DNA of 64,000 bases. Origin: Stenotrophomonas sp. ATCM1_4. GTDB taxonomy: Bacteria; Pseudomonadota; Gammaproteobacteria; Xanthomonadales; Xanthomonadaceae. Under the pieces are notes generated by a model, which saw nothing but the letters and a program-made list of their open reading frames with translations, did not search any database and had not been told where the DNA came from. The translations under genes were made by a program, and so were the position numbers. The stretch is taken from the NCBI RefSeq assembly GCF_004348115.1, contig NZ_QPFB01000001.1, positions 2,744,028 through 2,808,027 of the forward strand, in the 5' to 3' direction. Positions within the stretch are counted from its first letter, which is position 1, and the number at the start of each line of letters is the position of its first letter. Shown here in pieces: positions 37,194 to 43,983 of this stretch.

Positions 37194-38129
37194 GTGAAGA
37201 TCCGGCACCACCAGCTCCACGGATCGCAGGCCCTGAGCCTGCCTTCCGGTCCCAGCGACAGCGTGCATGTTGTCGCCAGTTCAGGACGCGGGACACGCCT
37301 GCAGGTGCCGTCAGGCTGGGTAAGCGTAACGGCCATTCTGCATGGCGAACTCGAACTCTCCAGCAATGACACGCCCTGGCTGCTGCCTTCGCGCCACGTG
37401 CAGGTCTGGCTGGAGGGCGGGCTGCGGCATCACAGTCGCTGCCATGCGCGCTGGATGTGCATCACTGCCCCACTGCAGACGTGGCGCCAGGCACACCCCG
37501 GCCCGCTGCCGGGCAGTGCGTTGATCCCACGCCAGGAACCCTGTCCGCACGCCCTCGCCCGCCCGATCGTGCACCTCACGCGCACGCGCTGGTTCCCGAC
37601 CGACGCCGATACCCCCGAGGTAGCCGATGCGTTCATGCAGCTGCACGACGCCCTCATAGAGCAACAGCAGGCGCTGCAGGGCGAGCTGGAACGCTGCAGC
37701 GGGCGTACCGCCGCGCGCCGGCACCAGACGCTGCTGCGCCTGCTCAAGGTGCAGCACCTGATCCGCTGCAACGTCGACGACCGGCTGGATCTTTCGCGAC
37801 TGGCGGCGATCGCCAACTACTCGCCCACGCACCTGATCCGCGTCTACCGCGAGGTGTTCGGCGAAACGCCGAGCGAGTACGCCATCCGCCTGCGCCAGCA
37901 ACGTGCGTGGGAGCTGGTCCAGGGCACCGGACTCTCCGTCTGCGAGATTGCCGAATCGCTCGGCTTCGAAAGCGAGAGCGCGTTCTGCCGGGCGTTCAAG
38001 CATGCCTTCGGTTGCACCACCTCCGAAGCGCGACGCCGCCAGGGCGCCGGCCCGCTGCAAACCGCCCGACCACCATCCTGCGCGGATGCGGCATCTGCCG
38101 ACCAACGGGCACCTGCCCTGGCGCCTTGA
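37194..38129 (+). CDS. AraC-family transcriptional regulator
   Basis: DNA-binding regulator of about 311 aa. The N-terminal part (residues 1-195) is a cupin-like sensing region without clear motif. The C-terminal 100 residues form the double helix-turn-helix (DRLDLSRLAAIANYSPTHLIRVYREVFGETPSEY; LSVCEIAESLGFESESAFCRAFKHAFG). A tail of about 35 residues rich in Ala and Pro follows. A GTG start with GGAGG four bases upstream is chosen; a TTG 17 codons earlier is possible. Divergent from the TPR-sulfotransferase, so it may control that locus. The spacer contains a terminator hairpin that could attenuate it. Confidence 0.87.
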   Translation: MKIRHHQLHGSQALSLPSGPSDSVHVVASSGRGTRLQVPSGWVSVTAILHGELELSSNDTPWLLPSRHVQVWLEGGLRHHSRCHARWMCITAPLQTWRQAHPGPLPGSALIPRQEPCPHALARPIVHLTRTRWFPTDADTPEVADAFMQLHDALIEQQQALQGELERCSGRTAARRHQTLLRLLKVQHLIRCNVDDRLDLSRLAAIANYSPTHLIRVYREVFGETPSEYAIRLRQQRAWELVQGTGLSVCEIAESLGFESESAFCRAFKHAFGCTTSEARRRQGAGPLQTARPPSCADAASADQRAPALAP

Positions 38130-38168
38130 CGCGGGCACGCTATCTCACGATTGCCATGCGGCGCTCGA

Positions 38169-38888
38169 TCAACGCGTTGCCGGCAATGCCCGCTTGACGA
38201 AGGTGGCGACCTTCTCGCCGAAGTCATCCAGCCCCTTGTCGGCATCGCCACCGATCCAGCCACCCACCTTGCGGTCCGTCACGTCTTCCTCGGCCAACAG
38301 CGCCCCATCGGACTTGCGCACCGCGCGTGCCATCACCGAGAACTTCTGTGCGCCCGCACCGAAGCCAACAAAATAGCGCAGGGCCTGGTTGCCCTTCTTG
38401 AAGTCGACGATGCGCCCGGTCAGCAACACCGTGCGCTGCGGATCGGGGCAGCCAGTCGTCGCACCGGCCAACGCGGCGCGCATGCCGGCAATCTTGCCCG
38501 GGATGTTGCCGGCCACGCTGCGCTGGATCTCCGCCAGCCGCTCGGCGGGAATCATCGCCGCGCGTGCCTCTTCCTTGCTGGTGATAAGCCCATCATTGAC
38601 CTCGAAGCGGGCCACTTCCACGCAGTCGAAACGTGTCTGCGACAACGGCAGCGCCGGTGACGCCACGGGCATCGGCGTCGGCAACGGTGCCGGCACGGGC
38701 TGCTCATGGGTCACCGGCGGGGGTACCGCCGACACTTCGCTTGCTGGCGACGCCGCGGTCGCCGGCTCCGTGGCGGCCGCATCGCCGGACCGGTTCTGCG
38801 ACCACCAGCCACTGTTGGACTGTGCCAACGCCATCCCACTGCACAGCACCAATACGCAGCACAGGCCGCGACTGCCAACGTTCCGCAT
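38169..38888 (-). CDS. DUF4410 domain-containing exported protein
   Basis: Precursor of 239 aa. A signal peptide (about residues 1-22, VLCSGMALAQ) is followed by a low-complexity Pro/Ala/Ser region (about 30-82), then a DUF4410-like domain (residues 85-239) with LTGRIVDFKKGNQALRYFVGFGAGAQKFSVMARAV, typical of that family. It is probably periplasmic; the family has no established function. Converges with the AraC gene and is followed downstream by nothing shared; upstream of pntB's stop by about 30 nt but divergently placed in expression terms it reads the same way, so it could be an independent unit. Confidence 0.75.
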   Translation of the reverse strand: MRNVGSRGLCCVLVLCSGMALAQSNSGWWSQNRSGDAAATEPATAASPASEVSAVPPPVTHEQPVPAPLPTPMPVASPALPLSQTRFDCVEVARFEVNDGLITSKEEARAAMIPAERLAEIQRSVAGNIPGKIAGMRAALAGATTGCPDPQRTVLLTGRIVDFKKGNQALRYFVGFGAGAQKFSVMARAVRKSDGALLAEEDVTDRKVGGWIGGDADKGLDDFGEKVATFVKRALPATR

Positions 38889-38917
38889 GTTTCCCCCTGG
38901 ATGATGAAATGGCGGGC

Positions 38918-40354
38918 TCAGTGCCCGCCGTCGAGCGCCTTCAACTCACTGACCAGCGCGCTTGCCGCTTCGGCACCGTCGCCGTACAGCATGCGCGTGT
39001 TGTCGGCGTAGAACAGCGCGTTTTCGATGCCGGCAAAGCCGGTGCCCTTGCCGCGCTTGATGACGATGGTGTTCTTCGAATTGACCACGTCCAGGATCGG
39101 CATGCCGTAGATCGGGCTGCTGGGATCGGTCTTGGCCACCGGGTTGACCACGTCGTTGGCACCGATCACCAGCGAGACGTCGGTGGTGGCGAACTCGGGG
39201 TTGATGTCGTCCATGTCGGCGATCAGGTCGTAGGGCACGCCGGCCTCGGCCAACAGCACGTTCATGTGCCCTGGCATGCGTCCGGCCACCGGGTGGATGG
39301 CGAACTTCACCTTCACCCCGCGCTCGATCAGCCGTTGCGCCAGCTCCCAGATCTTGTGCTGGGCCTGCGCCACCGCCATGCCGTAGCCGGGCACGATCAC
39401 CACGCGCTCGGCGAAGGCCATCATCGCCGCCACGTCGGCCGCTTCGATCGGCTTCTGGCTGCCGCTGATCTCCGCGCCCTGGCCGCCGCCACCGAAGTTG
39501 GAGAACAGCACGCCACTGATCGGCCGGTTCATCGCCTTGGCCATCAACCGGGTCAGCAGGATGCCGGCCGCACCGACCATCATGCCGGCGATGATCAATG
39601 CCTCGTTGCCGAGCACGTAGCCCTCGAAGGCCACCGCCAGGCCGGTGAAGGCGTTGTACAGCGAGATCACCACCGGCATGTCGGCACCGCCGATCGGCAA
39701 GGTCATCAGCACGCCCAGCGCCAGCGCCACCACGAAGAAGCTGATGATCGCCACCGGCTGCAGGCTCACCGCCGCCCACGCGCCCAGTCCCACCATCGCC
39801 ACCGCCGTCAACAGGTTGAACGCCTGCTGGCCGGGGAAGGTGACGCGCTTGTCCAGCCGGCCGTCCAGCTTGGCCCAGGCAATGATCGAGCCCGACAGCG
39901 ATACCGCGCCGATCGCCGAGCCTATCACCGCCAGCGCCAGCACCGTCGCCGACGGCTGCCGTGCGGCAAGCGCGGCGATGGCCTCGGCACTCCAGTGGCT
40001 GGTGTCGCGACCGGCAACATCGGAAAAACGCAGCAGTTCAACCGCGCCGATGGCCGCCGCAGAGCCGCCGCCCATGCCGTTGTACAGCGCCACCATCTGC
40101 GGCATGTCCGTGATGGCCACCTTCTTGGCCGACACCCAGGCCAGGCCGGTACCCAGCAACAGCGCTACCGCGATCAGGCCCAGGTTGTGCAGCCCCGGCA
40201 GCAGGAAGGTGGCGGCGGTGGCGATCAACATGCCCGCTCCGGCCCAGTGGATGCCGCTACGCGCGGTCCTGGGCGAGGCCATGCGCTGCAGGCCGAGCAG
40301 GAACAGCGTCGCAGCCACCAGGTAACTCACCTTCACCAGCACCGTCATGCTCAT
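38918..40354 (-). CDS. pntB: NAD(P) transhydrogenase subunit beta
   Basis: Inner-membrane subunit (478 aa) of the proton-translocating transhydrogenase that drives NADPH formation from NADH. About nine transmembrane helices occupy residues 1-270. The NADP(H)-binding domain III (residues 300-478) has VVIVPGYGMAVAQAQH, HPVAGRMPGHMNVLLAEA and a conserved SLVIGANDVVNP. It starts at ATGA overlapping the extra membrane gene upstream. Third subunit of a three-polypeptide transhydrogenase whose pntAa gene is 2.4 kb away, behind a sigma operon. Confidence 0.96.
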   Translation of the reverse strand: MSMTVLVKVSYLVAATLFLLGLQRMASPRTARSGIHWAGAGMLIATAATFLLPGLHNLGLIAVALLLGTGLAWVSAKKVAITDMPQMVALYNGMGGGSAAAIGAVELLRFSDVAGRDTSHWSAEAIAALAARQPSATVLALAVIGSAIGAVSLSGSIIAWAKLDGRLDKRVTFPGQQAFNLLTAVAMVGLGAWAAVSLQPVAIISFFVVALALGVLMTLPIGGADMPVVISLYNAFTGLAVAFEGYVLGNEALIIAGMMVGAAGILLTRLMAKAMNRPISGVLFSNFGGGGQGAEISGSQKPIEAADVAAMMAFAERVVIVPGYGMAVAQAQHKIWELAQRLIERGVKVKFAIHPVAGRMPGHMNVLLAEAGVPYDLIADMDDINPEFATTDVSLVIGANDVVNPVAKTDPSSPIYGMPILDVVNSKNTIVIKRGKGTGFAGIENALFYADNTRMLYGDGAEAASALVSELKALDGGH

Positions 40355-40839
40355 GCAGCCTTCTCCAGAACCGTTGTGTCTTGAGCGGCAACCCGCCGGT
40401 CACGGCGGTGGTGTTCCCGCATCTCGATGGCCGTCTTCAGCAGGCCGATCATGCCCAGCCCGAACGCCACCAGCCCCAGCGACAACTGCGACAGCGCCGT
40501 CGACGCGGCCAACGCGGTACCCGCCAACCCGAGAAGGATCGGCAGCAACGCCTGCACGGTCAGCAGCCACAGCATCCAGTAGCCCTTGCGCGGGTCTTCC
40601 CAGACCTTGCGCGAGACTTCGTTCTGGGTACGGGTCGGATCCTGCAACGAGGACATGCCGATGCCCACGCCGGCGTACAACAGCGCGTTGTTCAGCGCCT
40701 CCAGCAGCCCGCCCAGGCCCGTGAAGAACGGCGAAGCGACGTAGTACAGCGCAACCAGCATGGCCGGGTACTGCAGGTAGCTCAGCCACTGGAACACCTG
40801 CCGGGCGTCGAACCGGCGGGACGGCGATGGCCCGGTCAC
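40351..40839 (-). CDS. Hypothetical membrane protein inside the pnt operon
   Basis: Protein of 162 aa between pntAb and pntB, overlapping both by 4 nt (GTGA and ATGA), so it is certainly part of that operon. Hydrophobic stretches lie at about residues 18-35, 42-58, 88-110 and 115-135, suggesting four transmembrane helices, with a basic C-terminus. It shows no dinucleotide-binding motif and is not a known Pnt subunit. The tight coupling suggests a role in assembly or function of the transhydrogenase, or another redox membrane task. Name and function unknown; GTG start set by the overlap. Confidence 0.8.
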   Translation of the reverse strand: MTGPSPSRRFDARQVFQWLSYLQYPAMLVALYYVASPFFTGLGGLLEALNNALLYAGVGIGMSSLQDPTRTQNEVSRKVWEDPRKGYWMLWLLTVQALLPILLGLAGTALAASTALSQLSLGLVAFGLGMIGLLKTAIEMREHHRRDRRVAAQDTTVLEKAA

Positions 40840-41138
40840 CGGCCCTTCCCGTCCGGCTTCTTGGAACTCTTGAACATTTCCAGCATGCGCTCGGTGACCA
40901 CGTAGCCACCGGCGGCGTTGCCCGCGCCCAGGGCCACGGCGATGAAGCCGATGGCCTTCTCCAGCGTGGTGTCGGCGTGGCCGAGCACCACCATGGCACC
41001 GATCAGCACGATGCCGTGGATGAAGTTTGAACCGGACATCAACGGCGTGTGCAGGATCACCGGCACCCGCGAAATGATCACGTGGCCGGCGATCGCCGCC
41101 AGCATGAAGATATACAACGCCACGAACCCGTCGCTCAT
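40836..41138 (-). CDS. pntAB: NAD(P) transhydrogenase subunit alpha, membrane part
   Basis: Small membrane subunit (100 aa) with three to four transmembrane helices (FVALYIFMLAAIAGHVII, LMSGSNFIHGIVLIGAMVVLG, AIGFIAVALGAGNAAGGYVV). The RVPVILHTPLMSGSN motif is highly characteristic. It corresponds to the membrane segment at the end of E. coli PntA, here a separate gene as in Rhodospirillum and Xanthomonas. The ATG after the divergent sigma-factor spacer is chosen; a longer reading would run through that operon. Overlaps the next gene by 4 nt. Confidence 0.93.
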   Translation of the reverse strand: MSDGFVALYIFMLAAIAGHVIISRVPVILHTPLMSGSNFIHGIVLIGAMVVLGHADTTLEKAIGFIAVALGAGNAAGGYVVTERMLEMFKSSKKPDGKGR

Positions 41139-41273
41139 TGCTGCTCTCTCCAGGGCTGGAACCGCCCGCACGGCATCATAACCACGGCGACCGAGCGGAT
41201 GCGACGGTTGCGCTGTCAACCAATGCCCGGCCCGTGCGTTTACAGCATCAGACCCCCGCCGGAACGCTACCCT

Positions 41274-41822
41274 GTGCTGGTGACCAGCCCGCCCCTGACG
41301 TCCACTGCCACGCCTGCCTCGCTGGAAGCCTTCCTCGCCGGCGTGGGGCCGCGCGCCTTCCGCTTCGCCGAGGCCGGGCTGCGCCAGCGCGAAGATGCGC
41401 TGGACGCGGTACAGGACGCGATGGAGCGCATGCTCGGCTACGCCGACCAACCGCCGGAAGAATGGACGCCGCTGTTCTGGAGCATCCTGCGCCGGCGCAT
41501 CATCGACCTGCAGCGGCGCCGCAGCTTCCGCCTGAAGTTCTGGGCCCCGCAGGACGACCAGGACCAGGACAGCGCGATCGACTGGGCCGACGAAGCCGCC
41601 GGCCCGGCCCGGCAGCATGAGCAGCAGCAGGACTATGCGTGGCTGGTGCGGGCCCTGCGGCAACTGCCGGCGCGGCAACGCGAGGCCTTCAGCCTGCGGG
41701 TCCTGCAGGAACTGGACGGCGCCACCACCGCCAGGGCGATGGGCTGTTCGGAAGGCTCGGTAAAAACCCACCTGTCGCGCGCGCGCGACGCATTGCAGAA
41801 ACAACTGGAGGCCTCGCGGTGA
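41274..41822 (+). CDS. RNA polymerase sigma factor (sigma70/ECF-like)
   Basis: Sigma factor of about 182 aa. A region-2-like segment at residues 15-75 (RAFRFAEAGLRQREDALDAVQDAMERML; ILRRRIIDLQRRR) is followed by a short linker and region 4 (residues 115-175, ALRQLPARQREAFSLRVL with SEGSVKTHLSRARDAL). The layout fits ECF-type alternative sigma factors. It begins with GTG (41274 or 41280); a longer open frame upstream is antisense to pntAb. The next gene overlaps its stop (GTGA) and is probably its anti-sigma factor. It sits on the opposite strand between two halves of the pnt operon. Confidence 0.85.
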   Translation: MLVTSPPLTSTATPASLEAFLAGVGPRAFRFAEAGLRQREDALDAVQDAMERMLGYADQPPEEWTPLFWSILRRRIIDLQRRRSFRLKFWAPQDDQDQDSAIDWADEAAGPARQHEQQQDYAWLVRALRQLPARQREAFSLRVLQELDGATTARAMGCSEGSVKTHLSRARDALQKQLEASR

Positions 41823-42181
41823 GCCGCCTGCCCACATCGCCGGATGATTTCGACCGCTCCCTGCGGCAACTGCAGCAGCAGGCCGAGGGCGCGCTGTCGC
41901 CCGCCACGCTCGCCCGGCTGCGCCAGGCACGGCAGCAGGCCGGGACGGCCAGCGCGCCCTGGCGTCGCCGTGGCCTGTGGCTGGCCACCGCCTGTTCGGC
42001 GGTGCTGGCCGTGACCTTCGCGCTACGCTTCAACGGCACCGATGCACCGGTGGCCGCACCGGCCACAGCCACGGCAGCGGCCACGGTCGACAGCGACGAT
42101 GCGATCGATGCGCCCCTGCCGTTCGATGAGAGCCCCGAGCTGTACCTGTGGCTGGGCTCGGACAACCTGGCGATGGAATGA
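41819..42181 (+). CDS. Putative anti-sigma-like membrane protein
   Basis: Protein of 120 aa with a cytoplasmic N-terminus (residues 1-45), one transmembrane helix (about 49-66, GLWLATACSAVLAVTFAL) and an Ala/Thr-rich external tail ending LYLWLGSDNLAME. Its GTG start overlaps the sigma factor stop (GTGA), the gene order expected of an anti-sigma factor. No zinc-binding HxxxCxxC motif is present, so it is not a classical ZAS protein. Role inferred from topology and coupling only. Its stop overlaps the DUF3106 gene (ATGA). Confidence 0.65.
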   Translation: MSRLPTSPDDFDRSLRQLQQQAEGALSPATLARLRQARQQAGTASAPWRRRGLWLATACSAVLAVTFALRFNGTDAPVAAPATATAAATVDSDDAIDAPLPFDESPELYLWLGSDNLAME

Positions 42182-42609
42182 CCCTGATGAACGCCCTGAT
42201 CCCCCGCGTGTTGCCCCTGCTGCTCCTGGCCGCGTTCCCGGCGCTGGCCCAGCAATCCCCGCCATTGCCCGAATGGGACCAGCTGACGCCGGCCCAGCGC
42301 GAAACCCTGATCACGCCGATGCGTGACCGCTGGAACGCCTCGCCGGACCGCCGCCAGCGCATCTATGACCATGCCCGCAGCTGGCAGCAGATGACCCCGG
42401 AACAGCGTGAGCAGGCGCGCCGTGGCATGCACCGCTTCGAACACATGTCACCGCAGCAGCGCCGCGAGGCACAGGCGCTGTTCGCCAGGATGCGCGGCCT
42501 GGACAGGACCCAGCGCCAGCAGCTGCACGACCAGTGGGTGAAGATGACGCCCGAGCAACGCCGGCAATGGGTGGAAGCCAATCCGCCACCAGCGCGTACG
42601 CAGCGGTAG
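42178..42609 (+). CDS. DUF3106 domain-containing exported protein
   Basis: Protein of about 143 aa with a signal peptide (residues 1-25, LLLLAAFPALAQ). The rest is charged and helix-rich, with repeated motifs of the form W-x-x-(L/M)-T-P-(A/E)-Q-R (WDQLTPAQRE, WQQMTPEQRE, HMSPQQRREA, VKMTPEQRRQW), the hallmark of DUF3106. These repeats resemble the LTxxQ motifs of periplasmic CpxP/ZraP-like proteins. As third gene of the sigma operon it could sense or buffer periplasmic stress, but that is inference. ATG overlaps the previous stop; another ATG three codons on is possible. Confidence 0.8.
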   Translation: MTLMNALIPRVLPLLLLAAFPALAQQSPPLPEWDQLTPAQRETLITPMRDRWNASPDRRQRIYDHARSWQQMTPEQREQARRGMHRFEHMSPQQRREAQALFARMRGLDRTQRQQLHDQWVKMTPEQRRQWVEANPPPARTQR

Positions 42610-42625
42610 AAGCGTCAAAGGCCCG

Positions 42626-42776
42626 CCCTCATCCGCCCCTGCGGGGCACCTTCTCCCGCCCACGGGAGAAGGGAGGGGTTCGCCGCAACCTGAGCCCGCC
42701 CGTGAACCGGAAGTCCGCATGACACGCCCTTCTCCCGCTTGCGGGAGAAGGTGCCCCGCAGGGGCGGATGAGGGGG
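42626..42776. repeat. Large inverted-repeat element between DUF3106 and pntAa
   Basis: Two ~48-bp arms, 42626-42673 and 42727-42776, are near-perfect inverted copies built from CCTCATCCGCCCCTGCGGGG and the small hairpin CTTCTCCCGC/GCGGGAGAAG, separated by 53 bp. The whole could form a large cruciform between the convergent DUF3106 and pntAa genes and serve as a bidirectional terminator. The same unit occurs at 60.1 and 60.2 kb. It is a repeated intergenic palindrome typical of xanthomonads. Confidence 0.8.
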
Positions 42777-42813
42777 CTTTGGATTTCCGCCTCCACTCCC
42801 CGCGAAACCCACC

Positions 42814-43917
42814 TCACACCGGCGGGATCTCGCCGCCCGCCGGACGCTGCGGCCACACCGTCCTGATCAGCAGTTCGTCGCTCCAGTCCAGGCGCAGCGC
42901 GCCCTCCTTCAGGAACAGCGACACGAAGTTGTAGACGTTGCGCGCATACATCTCGCTGGCATGGATGGCCCCCGTGCTGGCCAGGTCCAGCGGACCGGCC
43001 ACGGTGACGCCCCCCACCTCGACGGTCTCACCCGGACGGGTGGCCTCGCAGTTGCCACCGGTCTCGGCGGCAAGATCGACGATCACGCTGCCCGGCCGCA
43101 TGCCGGACACCATCGCCGCGGTGATGATCTTCGGCGCCGGGCGCCCGGGTACCGCGGCGGTACAGATCACCACATCCACACCCTTCAGGTGCTCGGCCAG
43201 CCGCCGCTGCTGCTCGGCGCGTTCGTCCTCGGTCAGCTGGCGCGCATAACCGCCCTCGCCCGCCGCACTGACACCCAGGTCCAGGAACTTGCCGCCCAGC
43301 GATTCGATCTGCTCGCGGGTTTCCGGACGCACGTCGAAGCCCTCCACCGCCGCGCCCAGCCGCTTGGCGGTGGCCACCGCCTGCAGGCCGGCCACGCCGG
43401 CACCGACCACCAGCACCTTGGACGGGCGGATCGTGCCGGCGGCGGTGGTCAGCATCGGGAAGAAGCGCGGGGTCAGCTGCGCGGCGATCAGCGTGGCCTT
43501 GTAGCCGGCCATGCCGGCCTGCGAGCTGAGCACGTCCATGGCCTGCGCGCGGGTGGTGCGCGGCAGGCGCTCCAGCGGGAAGCACTGTACCTGCCGGGCC
43601 TGCAACGCCGCCGTGCGTGCCGGCTCGGCCTGTGGATGCAGCATGCCGACCAGCACCACGCCGGCCTTGAAACGCTCGATCATCGCCACCGGCGGTGGCT
43701 GCACGCACAGCACCAGGTCGGCGGTCTCCACGGCTTCGTCCAGTGTCGCCCCCGCTTCCAGGTAGGCCTGGTCGGTGAAGCCGGCGGCCACGCCGGCACC
43801 GGGCTGCACCCGCACGCTGGCGCCGGTGGCCAGCAGCTTCCTGACCGTCTCCGGCGTGGCGGCGACACGCCGCTCGCCCTGGGCGGTTTCCTTCAGAACA
43901 CGTACATCAACGGCCAT
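42814..43917 (-). CDS. pntAA: NAD(P) transhydrogenase subunit alpha, NAD(H)-binding part
   Basis: Soluble NAD(H)-binding subunit (367 aa) of the proton-translocating transhydrogenase. The alanine dehydrogenase/PNT N-domain opens VLKETAQGERRVAATPETV. The Rossmann segment VLVVGAGVAGLQAVATAKRLGAAVEGFD and the mobile-loop region (QLTEDERAEQQRRLAEHL) follow, with the PGRPAPKIIT motif. It lacks the membrane helices, supplied by the separate pntAB gene. The ATG chosen omits 15 unsupported residues upstream. Between it and pntAB lie a repeat and a divergent sigma operon, so it is not directly co-transcribed with pntB. Confidence 0.94.
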   Translation of the reverse strand: MAVDVRVLKETAQGERRVAATPETVRKLLATGASVRVQPGAGVAAGFTDQAYLEAGATLDEAVETADLVLCVQPPPVAMIERFKAGVVLVGMLHPQAEPARTAALQARQVQCFPLERLPRTTRAQAMDVLSSQAGMAGYKATLIAAQLTPRFFPMLTTAAGTIRPSKVLVVGAGVAGLQAVATAKRLGAAVEGFDVRPETREQIESLGGKFLDLGVSAAGEGGYARQLTEDERAEQQRRLAEHLKGVDVVICTAAVPGRPAPKIITAAMVSGMRPGSVIVDLAAETGGNCEATRPGETVEVGGVTVAGPLDLASTGAIHASEMYARNVYNFVSLFLKEGALRLDWSDELLIRTVWPQRPAGGEIPPV

Positions 43918-43983
43918 TCCAGTCCCCGATGCGCAGTGGATCAACTGCCCGGATCGTAGCAAAGCCCCGAACGTGCGCGGCGA

